NCBI GenBank assembly: GCA_964637725.1
Contig: CAZWXH010000026.1
Location: 1-19,791, forward strand
Direction of reading: 5' to 3'
Source: CAZWXH01 sp964637725
GTDB lineage: Bacteria; Bacillota_I; Bacilli_A; Erysipelotrichales; Coprobacillaceae
Length of the DNA stretch: 19,791 bases
Shown: piece by piece, positions 1-6,502 of the stretch
Position numbering within the stretch: position 1 is the first letter of the stretch
Layout: every line of letters begins with the position of its first letter
Translations under genes and position numbers: made by a program
Notes under the pieces: generated by a model
Told to the model about the DNA's origin: nothing
Databases searched by the model: none
What the model saw: the letters and a program-made list of their open reading frames with translations, nothing else

Positions 1-27
1 ATAGATGAATATCTTCAAGTTTAATAT

Positions 28-56
28 AGACAAAGAATTTCTTTGTCTTTTCTTTT
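28..56 (+). terminator. Intrinsic terminator of the gene upstream of the window
   Basis: AGACAAAG (28-35) and CTTTGTCT (41-48) form a perfect 8-bp stem around the loop AATTT, followed directly by a T-rich tract (TTTTCTTTT). This is the normal form of a Rho-independent terminator. It ends a transcript entering from the left, whose gene lies outside the window. It separates that transcript from murF. Confidence 0.75.
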
Positions 57-72
57 GTCTTAAATTAAATGA

Positions 73-99
73 TTTATTTTATATAATATGTGATATAAT
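73..99 (+). promoter_or_regulatory. Likely extended -10 promoter for murF-ddl
   Basis: TGATATAAT at 91-99 is a perfect extended -10 element (TGnTATAAT) about 30 bases before the murF start. The -35 region near 71-76 is poor, as is common for extended -10 promoters. A second TATAAT lies at 82-87 and could be an alternative. It sits just after the upstream terminator, so murF and ddl probably start their own transcript here. This is read from consensus only. Confidence 0.5.
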
Positions 100-129
100 A
101 GGGCATATATTAAATAATGGAGTGAAGAT

Positions 130-1479
130 ATGAAAATTCAAGAAATTATAGAAGCAACAAAGGGAAAGTTGTTAAGTGGGAATCTTGATTATGAAGTGAA
201 TGGATTTACTCAAGATACGAGACAAATAAATAAAGGGGATATGTATATTCCCCTCATTGGAGAGAATTGTGATGGTCATGATTATATTGAACAAGCTTTT
301 TTGTTAGGAGCAAGTTCAGTTATTACTTCAAAAGAAGTGTCTTATCCAAATAAAAATGTCATTTTAGTTAATGACACTTTAAAAGCATTGACTGATATGG
401 CAATATATTTGCGTCTTCATCGTCATGTAAAAGTAGTAGGGATTACTGGAAGTGTTGGGAAAACAAGCACAAAAGATATGATTTATTCAGTTGTGTCTAC
501 AAAATATAAAACATTAAAAACATTGGGGAATTATAATAATCATATTGGTTTACCTCTGACAATACTTCGTCATAGTGATGAAGAAGTTATGATATTAGAA
601 ATGGGTATGAACCATTTAGAAGAGATTCATCATTTGTCAATGATTGCTTTACCTGATGTTGCAGCAATCACAAATGTAGGAACTGCTCATATTGGTGAAT
701 TGGGTTCAAGAGAAAACATCTTTTTTGCAAAGATGGAGATAGTTGATGGTTTAAAAGAGAATGGAATTTTAGTTATTAATAATGATAATGATATGTTAAT
801 GACTGTAAAAGAAAAAGATTTTGAAGTATTAAGAGTTGGTATTCATAATGATTGTCAATTACAAGCTTTCAATGTTGATTTACGTTTAGAAGATTCATAT
901 TTTGATATCAAACATCAAGATAAAGTTTATCATGTTCATGTTCCCGTTTCTGGAGTTCATTTTGTATATAATGCTTTAATCGCAATTGGAATTGGATTAT
1001 CATTAGATATTTCAATGGAACAGTGCATTGAGGGTGTTTCTCATTTTGAACTGACAAAGAATAGAATGGATATGATTGAGTTAAATAATGATATTAAAAT
1101 AATAGATGGGACATATAATGCAAATCTAGATTCAATGAAATCTAGTCTAGATGTCTTATCTAATTATAAAAATAGAAAGATTGCTATATTAGCTGATATG
1201 TTAGAACTAGGGACATATGAACAATCTTTACATGAAGAAGTTGGTCGTTATGTTGTAGAGAAAAACATTGATGAATTATTATGTGTAGGAAATGCAAGTC
1301 ATTATATTGTTGAAAAAGCTCATGAGTTAGGATATAACAATGCTTATCATTTTGAAGATAATGAAAGTTTATGTGTTTATTTGGATGAACTTATAGAAGC
1401 AAAAGATGTGCTTTTAATTAAAGGTTCAAATGGAATGAAATTAAAGGATGTTGTGAATCATTTAAAGGAGAGATTTTAA
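130..1479 (+). CDS. murF: UDP-N-acetylmuramoyl-tripeptide--D-alanyl-D-alanine ligase (MurF)
   Basis: This cytoplasmic Mur ligase adds the D-Ala-D-Ala dipeptide to the UDP-MurNAc-tripeptide using ATP, completing the peptidoglycan precursor. The 449 residues match the family's usual length. The N-terminal domain (about 1-95) has the MurF-type opening with the TQDTRQINKGDMYIPL block. The ATP-binding P-loop is GITGSVGKTS at residues 104-113, with K111 and T112 as the nucleotide-contacting residues. The central ligase blocks LEMGMNH and TNVGTAHIGELGS follow, and the C-terminal domain carries DGTYNAN and LADMLELG. The ATG is preceded by GGAGTG at 119-124. The next gene makes the dipeptide that MurF uses, and the two overlap by one base (TAATG), so they are probably co-transcribed and translationally coupled. 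Nothing looks damaged. Confidence 0.95.
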   Translation: MKIQEIIEATKGKLLSGNLDYEVNGFTQDTRQINKGDMYIPLIGENCDGHDYIEQAFLLGASSVITSKEVSYPNKNVILVNDTLKALTDMAIYLRLHRHVKVVGITGSVGKTSTKDMIYSVVSTKYKTLKTLGNYNNHIGLPLTILRHSDEEVMILEMGMNHLEEIHHLSMIALPDVAAITNVGTAHIGELGSRENIFFAKMEIVDGLKENGILVINNDNDMLMTVKEKDFEVLRVGIHNDCQLQAFNVDLRLEDSYFDIKHQDKVYHVHVPVSGVHFVYNALIAIGIGLSLDISMEQCIEGVSHFELTKNRMDMIELNNDIKIIDGTYNANLDSMKSSLDVLSNYKNRKIAILADMLELGTYEQSLHEEVGRYVVEKNIDELLCVGNASHYIVEKAHELGYNNAYHFEDNESLCVYLDELIEAKDVLLIKGSNGMKLKDVVNHLKERF

Positions 1480-2516
1480 TGAAGAAGTTACTTATTATAT
1501 GTGGTGGACAATCAAGTGAAAATATTGTATCTAGAATGTCTTGTTCATCAGTCTTAAAGAATATTCATAGAGATAAGTATGAAATTACTGTTGTTGGTAT
1601 TGATAAGGAAGGACAATGGTATATCCTAGATCAACATCAAGATGATCTTGCGATTGATTCTTGGCTAGATAATGCCTTATCAGTCAATGATATTTACGGA
1701 TTGTTAAAGAGCCAAGATGTTGTTTTTCCAGTTTTACATGGTCTTTATGGAGAAGATGGGACTATCCAAGGATTATTAGAACTTGCGAAAGTTCCTTATG
1801 TTGGATGTAGAGTATTAGCATCTAGTGTATCTATGGATAAAATATATACAAAGAAAATACTTGATACTGTTGGTATCCCTCAAGTTCAATCATTATATGT
1901 TAAGAAAAGATATGATGGAGTATTGGTTGTTGTAGATAATAAGTTTAATGAATCTACTGATATTATAAAAGCAGTTAAAGAAACAATAGGATTTCCTTGT
2001 TTTATGAAAGCAAGTCGTTCTGGATCAAGTATGGGATGCTATAGAGTTGATAAGGAAGAAGACTTCTATAATAAACTAAACGAAACATCAAAGTATGATA
2101 CGCATATTGTCATAGAAGAGTGCATTGATTGTATTGAACTAGAAACTGCAGTATTAGGTAATGATGATCCTATTGTTTCAAGAGTAGGACAAATTATGCC
2201 TCATGGTGAATTCTATACATTTGAATCTAAATATGAAGATGAAGAAAGTAAGACATGTATACCTGCATTAGTAGATGAATTAATACAAGAAAAAATTAGA
2301 GAATATGCATTAAAAGTATTTAAAGCAGTTGACGGACATGGATTATCACGAGTAGATTTCTTTTTAGATAAAAAAACGAATAAGATTTACCTCAATGAAA
2401 TCAATACAATGCCAGGATTCACTAAAATATCTATGTATCCTCAATTAATGGCAGATATAGGAATAACTTATAGTGATTTAATTGATAAATTAATTGAACT
2501 AGCATATGAAAGATAA
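1479..2516 (+). CDS. ddl: D-alanine--D-alanine ligase
   Basis: This cytoplasmic ATP-grasp enzyme joins two D-alanines to give the dipeptide used by MurF, its upstream neighbour. The protein has 345 residues, which is normal. The N-terminal GGQSSENIVS (residues 9-18) matches the ligase signature but has N-I where most family members have H-E; the catalytic Glu (E14) and Ser (S18) remain. The family blocks VLHGLYGEDGTIQG, the substrate-binding SGSSMG loop near 181-186, and the C-terminal metal-binding NEINTMPGFT are all present. The omega-loop region reads FESKY and then IPA, which resembles D-Ala-D-Ala ligases rather than VanA-type D-lactate ligases; that specificity call is inference. The start shares an A with the murF stop (TAATG), and AAGGAG at 1465-1470 is its ribosome binding site. 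Its stop codon lies inside a terminator stem. Confidence 0.93.
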   Translation: MKKLLIICGGQSSENIVSRMSCSSVLKNIHRDKYEITVVGIDKEGQWYILDQHQDDLAIDSWLDNALSVNDIYGLLKSQDVVFPVLHGLYGEDGTIQGLLELAKVPYVGCRVLASSVSMDKIYTKKILDTVGIPQVQSLYVKKRYDGVLVVVDNKFNESTDIIKAVKETIGFPCFMKASRSGSSMGCYRVDKEEDFYNKLNETSKYDTHIVIEECIDCIELETAVLGNDDPIVSRVGQIMPHGEFYTFESKYEDEESKTCIPALVDELIQEKIREYALKVFKAVDGHGLSRVDFFLDKKTNKIYLNEINTMPGFTKISMYPQLMADIGITYSDLIDKLIELAYER

Positions 2517-2545
2517 GACCATATAGGTTTTATCTTTTTTCTTTT
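2511..2545 (+). terminator. Intrinsic terminator of murF-ddl
   Basis: AGATAAGACC (2511-2520) pairs over 10 bp, with one G-U, with GGTTTTATCT (2526-2535) around the loop ATATA, then a TTTTTTCTTTT tract. The ddl stop codon (2514-2516) is inside the 5' arm. Confidence 0.85.
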
Positions 2546-2554
2546 CCTATATAG

Positions 2555-2573
2555 TTCAAGGTTTAACCTTGAA
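2555..2573. promoter_or_regulatory. Perfect 7-bp palindrome next to the adhesin promoter
   Basis: TTCAAGG (2555-2561) and CCTTGAA (2567-2573) form a perfect inverted repeat around TTTAA, ending five bases before the -35 element of the adhesin promoter. There is no T tract after it, so it is not a good terminator. Its position suits an operator for a dimeric regulator, but the regulator is unknown and this role is inference. Confidence 0.4.
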
Positions 2574-2577
2574 AACA

Positions 2578-2606
2578 TTGCTTTTTGAAATTGTGAATGG
2601 TAGAAT
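2578..2606 (+). promoter_or_regulatory. Sigma-A type promoter of the surface-protein gene
   Basis: TTGCTT (2578-2583) and TAGAAT (2601-2606) are separated by 17 bases, close to the housekeeping -35/-10 consensus with ideal spacing. The expected transcript start is about 2613, giving a leader of roughly 50 bases before the ATG at 2665. Confidence 0.6.
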
Positions 2607-2664
2607 AAAATAAACATAATAAGAAAATTGTTGATTTATAGATGTGAAAAAGGGAGGAAACAAT

Positions 2665-3171
2665 ATGTATAGAAAGCTACAAACAAAACTATTTATGGTT
2701 GTATTATCACTGATTGTTGTTTTATCAGTTTTTGGTTTAATTGCGGTTGATCAAGTAGAAGCAACTCAAACAACAAATGAAACAAGAGAAAAAACAGATA
2801 AAGAATATAATGGACTTTTAGGAATATTTTCAAAAAAGGGTTCTTCTTTATTGCGTGCTGGTAATGTTACTATAACAAGTGATAGCCAACTCTTGACTTT
2901 GAGAGATGTTTATAATGTTCAATGTTTTACAGATGATGCATGGCGAAGAGTCGTGTTTAATGCTGTAATGAATGGACAAGACAATGCAATAGGAACAAGT
3001 ATAGAAGATGCTATTAATAATTTTACTGGTGATATTAAGGCTAATAAAAAAGGGATTGTTAATGTAAGAGGAATTGATTTACTGAGAAATGCTAATAAGA
3101 TTGATCTTCGTCATAATGAAATCAAGGATCTATCTTATTTAGGTCAAAATACAGGAGACCTAGAATATTAA
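2665..3171 (+). CDS. N-terminal secreted fragment of the broken adhesin
   Basis: This is the part that would still be translated: 168 residues from the ATG behind the GGGAGG site to the premature TAA. It keeps the signal peptide (about 1-32) and the beginning of an LRR-like segment (NKIDLRHNEIKDLSYLG near 150-160). The frame ends in the middle of that segment. It has no anchor, so if stable it would be released from the cell. Independent function is unlikely. Confidence 0.55.
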   Translation: MYRKLQTKLFMVVLSLIVVLSVFGLIAVDQVEATQTTNETREKTDKEYNGLLGIFSKKGSSLLRAGNVTITSDSQLLTLRDVYNVQCFTDDAWRRVVFNAVMNGQDNAIGTSIEDAINNFTGDIKANKKGIVNVRGIDLLRNANKIDLRHNEIKDLSYLGQNTGDLEY

Positions 3172-3261
3172 CATTGGTTTTCTAATAAACCAGGAGATAT
3201 TGATGATCGTGATGAAGGTGGAAATGTTTGTTGGGATATAGGTGGTAATCCATTTGAGAAG

Positions 3262-5979
3262 TTGCCTGAAAATTTTGGTGGAAATCTAGTTATTGAACAA
3301 GCAGGTACAACAAGTTACCAATATCCTGATAATGAGGGAGAACTCTATACATATCTTCGTTCAACAATGAAAAATGGGGAAGTGTCAGGTAGTGTTAATG
3401 TTAATAAAACAAAAATAAATAAAAGTGGAGTATGGGTTAATGCAACATTAGAAAGTGTTGGAAGTCTTAATGTCGCTCCATATATGCCTCTTAAGATAAC
3501 GGGTTACGATAAGAACAAAAATGATATAGCTACTTTTTCTGGTCTTAAAAGAACTGGTCTTTCTAAACTAGCGATTGGTATTGATGAAGAACTCAAGTAT
3601 TGGACAGAGGATGAATATGGAACATCAACACCAGGTTCACAATCATTTAAGTATTATTTAACACAACGTTTTCAAGTGTATGATAAAGTGACAGTGCATG
3701 ATAATTATAGTGGGAAGGTTACTCTTACTAAAACAGATAAAGACACTACAAAAACATTACAAGGAGTTAAATTTAATTTGTATAAAGATGGTATTCTATA
3801 TAAAAAAGATTTAGTGACTGATAGTACAGGTAAAATTGTTGTTGATAATTTACCAGTTGGTTCATATGAGTTTAAAGAGACAGAATCATTAGAGGGATAT
3901 TTATTATTGAAGGATCCAGTTAGATTCGAAATTAAGATACCAAATAGTAGTCCATCAACTATAGTTGGTGGAGGTGTAAATAGAATCACACCTACAAATG
4001 GAAGTGAAGTTATCGCAAAGGCTAATGAACGCTTTATTGTAGGTTCGAATGGCATCGATAAGGCAAGTGATGACATTACTCTTTTGAATAATGCGGCTAA
4101 TATTGATACAGTAATTATTCACTATGTGACAAATGAAATGAAGAACGTGACAAAAGAAGTTGGAAACCTTAATGAAGCAGAAATTTTTATAAATAATTTA
4201 AAAAACAATAACGATCTTAATGGTACTATTGATATTCAAGTGATGCACAATACTGATGGACTCGAAAATGATGCTAATATAAATGTATCTGTTTCTGTAG
4301 AAAATACATTGATTAAAAAGATAGATATACCTGTAACAAAAATATGGAAAGATAATAATAATTATCAAGGAGATCATAGTGATATAACAGTGCATTTGCT
4401 AAGGAATGGAAAAATCATTGAATCCAAGACACTTAAATGGGCGGATTATCAAAAGAAAGATTATCTCTTTAAATTCAATAAAGGATATTATGAAGAAGAT
4501 CAATACGGAAATGACTATAAATATACAGTAATTGAAGACCATGTAGAAGCAGCGCCTGGTACTGTTGCGGGTGAAAAAGGTGGTTATATTACAACAATAA
4601 CTGGAGATCAAAGTATTGGATTTGAAATCACAAATACTTGGACCACAAAAGATCGTGTAAAACTAAGTGGTGAAAAGATATGGAAAGATGCTGACAACAC
4701 TTATGAACTAAGACCAGATTTTATTGAATTGACTTTGTTACAAAATGATTTTTCATTCGCATCAGCGATTGCATCAAAAGATAATAAATGGAAGTTCGAA
4801 TTTAATAATATTCCTTTACAAGGTGAAGATGGAAAAGTATATAAGTATGCTATTGAAGAAAAGACTTTGCCAGAGGGATATATAAAGTTAGAAAAAACAA
4901 TTATTAATACAGCGGGTGCTGGAAATGGGCAAACTATTAACTTTGCAGTAACTAATTATTTAAATAAAGAAAAAAATGCGAAAGCATCATTATCTGGACA
5001 AAAAATATGGGAAGATTATAGTGACGTTTATAAGAAACGTCCATTGACTCTTGAAGTAGAGTTATTACAAAATAATAAGCCTACAGGAGTTAAACAAACA
5101 ATTTCAGCTAATTCTGATCCAAGTAAAAACTGGACTTATAGTTTTGATAAGCTAGCTCAATATGATAATGATGGTAATGAATATGTTTATTCAGTAAGAG
5201 AAGTAGGAATACCATCAAGGTATGCTGCGACAGTCAAAGGAAATGATATATTCAATACTATTGATCATACAGAAAATGAAGTGCAGTTAATAGGTCAAAA
5301 AGTTTGGAAAGACTATAACAATGCATATAATACGCGTAGTGAAAGTGTTGAGATTATTTTATTACAAGATGGTGTAGAATACCGTAGGAAAACTATTGAT
5401 GGAAATAGTAAGGTACCATGGAGATATAATTTCCAATCATTACCTAAAGATGATATCGATGGACGTAAATATGTATATACCGTTAAGGAAGCAGTTGTTC
5501 CTGATGGATATAGTGAAGTTGTTTCTTCTGATAGTAAAGAAATAATTAATACTTTAGATAATGAAATCAATAATATTATTACTATTGAGATTAAGAAGAT
5601 ATGGGATGATAAAAACAATGAGAAAAATCGTCCTGATTCAGTAGGTGTTTCTATTCTTGGAGATGATATTGAAGTCAAGAAAATTTATCTTAAAGCAGAT
5701 AATCAATGGCAAGCAAGAGTAAGCCAGTTGCCTAAGTATAATGATGAAGGTAAAGAGATTAAATATTCTTTAAAAGAAGATAGTGTTTCTAAGTATGAAT
5801 TAACAAAGAATACTATTGAAAAAGGAAATGATGATAATACATATTTAGGTGTATTAACAAATTCTCCTATAGGGAATATTAAAACAAGTGATAATACTCA
5901 TATAATGCCATTTATATCAGCAATGATTATTGCTGGTGGAATTATATTTGTCATGAAATATTGTTATAGTAAAGAATAG
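3262..5979 (+). CDS. C-terminal Cna-B repeat and anchor part of the broken adhesin
   Basis: This is the open frame after the stop, 905 residues if read from a TTG at 3262. The frame is open from 3172 with no break, so the TTG is only the first permissible start codon, not a supported one. I see no convincing Shine-Dalgarno site before it or before the next in-frame ATG at 3367. It contains the SpaA-type domain, all five Cna-B repeats and the C-terminal membrane anchor, but no signal peptide of its own, so by itself it could not reach the surface. It should be read together with the upstream half. Expression would need readthrough of the TAA, reinitiation, or a correction of the sequence. Confidence 0.4.
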   Translation: MPENFGGNLVIEQAGTTSYQYPDNEGELYTYLRSTMKNGEVSGSVNVNKTKINKSGVWVNATLESVGSLNVAPYMPLKITGYDKNKNDIATFSGLKRTGLSKLAIGIDEELKYWTEDEYGTSTPGSQSFKYYLTQRFQVYDKVTVHDNYSGKVTLTKTDKDTTKTLQGVKFNLYKDGILYKKDLVTDSTGKIVVDNLPVGSYEFKETESLEGYLLLKDPVRFEIKIPNSSPSTIVGGGVNRITPTNGSEVIAKANERFIVGSNGIDKASDDITLLNNAANIDTVIIHYVTNEMKNVTKEVGNLNEAEIFINNLKNNNDLNGTIDIQVMHNTDGLENDANINVSVSVENTLIKKIDIPVTKIWKDNNNYQGDHSDITVHLLRNGKIIESKTLKWADYQKKDYLFKFNKGYYEEDQYGNDYKYTVIEDHVEAAPGTVAGEKGGYITTITGDQSIGFEITNTWTTKDRVKLSGEKIWKDADNTYELRPDFIELTLLQNDFSFASAIASKDNKWKFEFNNIPLQGEDGKVYKYAIEEKTLPEGYIKLEKTIINTAGAGNGQTINFAVTNYLNKEKNAKASLSGQKIWEDYSDVYKKRPLTLEVELLQNNKPTGVKQTISANSDPSKNWTYSFDKLAQYDNDGNEYVYSVREVGIPSRYAATVKGNDIFNTIDHTENEVQLIGQKVWKDYNNAYNTRSESVEIILLQDGVEYRRKTIDGNSKVPWRYNFQSLPKDDIDGRKYVYTVKEAVVPDGYSEVVSSDSKEIINTLDNEINNIITIEIKKIWDDKNNEKNRPDSVGVSILGDDIEVKKIYLKADNQWQARVSQLPKYNDEGKEIKYSLKEDSVSKYELTKNTIEKGNDDNTYLGVLTNSPIGNIKTSDNTHIMPFISAMIIAGGIIFVMKYCYSKE

Positions 5980-5986
5980 AAATTAT

Positions 5987-6020
5987 AGAAAGAGGCTATA
6001 GAAATATAGTTTCTTTTTTT
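5987..6020 (+). terminator. Intrinsic terminator after the adhesin gene
   Basis: AGAAA (5987-5991) pairs with TTTCT (6010-6014) and CTATA (5996-6000) with TATAG (6005-6009). The stem has a four-base bulge on one side, the tetraloop GAAA, and a run of T at 6014-6020. It closes the adhesin transcript ahead of the amino acid operon. Confidence 0.65.
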
Positions 6021-6139
6021 ATAATAAAATGAATTTCAATAAAAAACTCTATATACAAACATAAATACACCTATTATTTCCTATTATTCTAAATATATAC
6101 CTATAAATTCTAAATTAACAAAAAAACACAAATAAACTG

Positions 6140-6168
6140 TTGACTTGCAATATCAAAAAGTATATTAT
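6140..6168 (+). promoter_or_regulatory. Promoter of the ilv-leu operon
   Basis: TTGACT (6140-6145) and TATTAT (6163-6168) are 17 bases apart, close to the housekeeping consensus. Transcription should begin near 6175, so the RNA carries the whole T-box leader of about 300 bases before decoding leuA. This is the only clear promoter I see for the eight-gene operon. Confidence 0.7.
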
Positions 6169-6194
6169 ATATGCAACAACCCTATAGGAAATAC

Positions 6195-6475
6195 AAAGAT
6201 AGGAAATATTAGGTTATAAAATTAGGCGTAGAGAGGTTCTGTTTGGTGAAAAGAATCGTTAATATATAACTGAACTCATCCTTGAGTGGAGCACTGAAAC
6301 ATACGGAGTAAGCTGCTACGGACTTGCGACCGTTATCTCGCTAGAGTATGAACTTATAGATAAGCGTACTTGATAAGGTTATTGTCGTGAGGCAATAATA
6401 AATATGAGGTGGAACCACGAAGTATAACTCTCGTCCTCTATTATGCTTCAGCATGATGGAGCACGAGGTTTTTTA
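6195..6475 (+). promoter_or_regulatory. T-box leader, leucine specifier (CUC)
   Basis: This transcribed leader senses uncharged tRNA and controls the downstream leuA operon. In Stem I the segment GAACTCATCCTTGAG aligns with the known specifier-loop 3' strand of T-boxes, placing CTC (Leu) at 6275-6277 followed by the conserved A. A small hairpin, TTATTG/CAATAA (6379-6384/6393-6398), lies where Stem III belongs. The T-box sequence GAGGTGGAACCACG is at 6406-6419. Antiterminator pairing is visible: GAGG (6406-6409) with CCTC (6435-6438) and ACGA (6417-6420) with TCGT (6431-6434), leaving the seven-base bulge TGGAACC. These same 3' bases form the competing terminator. When leucyl-tRNA is uncharged, its 3' end should bind the bulge and allow read-through. 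The variable bulge base is A (6413), discussed as a finding. Confidence 0.92.
6430..6474 (+). terminator. T-box regulatory terminator
   Basis: The arm at 6430-6446 pairs with 6451-6467 in a 17-bp stem with one C-C mismatch and two G-U pairs around the loop TTCA, followed by TTTTTT at 6469-6474. The 5' arm shares TCGT and CCTC with the antiterminator, so the two structures exclude each other. It ends 29 bases before the leuA start. Confidence 0.9.
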
Positions 6476-6502
6476 TTATATAGGGACAAGGGAGGTAAAA
6501 GA

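Larger units (their letters stand above)
2665..5979 (+). pseudogene. Cell-wall-anchored Cna-B adhesin with an in-frame stop
   Basis: The frame encodes a surface protein that would span 1104 codons but contains TAA at codon 169 (3169-3171). Before and after it the same reading frame is open, so it is one gene with a nonsense change, not two genes. Parts in order: signal peptide 1-32 (basic start, hydrophobic LFMVVLSLIVVLSVFGLIA, likely cut after VEA); an LRR-like segment about 137-200; one SpaA-type prealbumin-like domain about 350-427; a stretch about 430-550 that I do not recognise; five Cna-B domains at about 555-660, 667-768, 774-869, 873-966 and 972-1066, each starting K-[IV]-W-[KED]-D; and a C-terminal anchor 1071-1104 with a degenerate motif (NIKTSDN), a membrane helix and KYCYSKE. 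Each Cna-B unit keeps the Lys, Glu and Asn expected for an internal isopeptide bond. The likely role was adhesion or a pilus-like subunit. The ATG at 2665 is chosen because GGGAGG (2652-2657) sits seven bases before it. A sequencing error or stop readthrough could also explain the frame. Confidence 0.8.

Noticed and set aside
2644..2664. GTG start giving the adhesin seven extra residues
   Set aside because: The GGGAGG site would be inside the coding part; it is correctly spaced for the ATG at 2665, which starts a typical signal peptide.
3705..5678. Several minus-strand open frames under the adhesin gene
   Set aside because: They mirror the Cna-B coding strand, lack start signals and resemble no family; the sense frame has clear domain repeats.
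4310..5860. Repeated KxWxD blocks considered as a DNA repeat array or CRISPR
   Set aside because: The repetition is at protein level (Cna-B domains of about 95-105 residues); the DNA copies have diverged and there are no short direct repeats with spacers.
6443..6502. Upstream start giving leuA 20 extra residues
   Set aside because: This ATG is inside the T-box terminator stem and lacks a ribosome binding site; the ATG at 6503 has GGAGG and a normal LeuA N-terminus.
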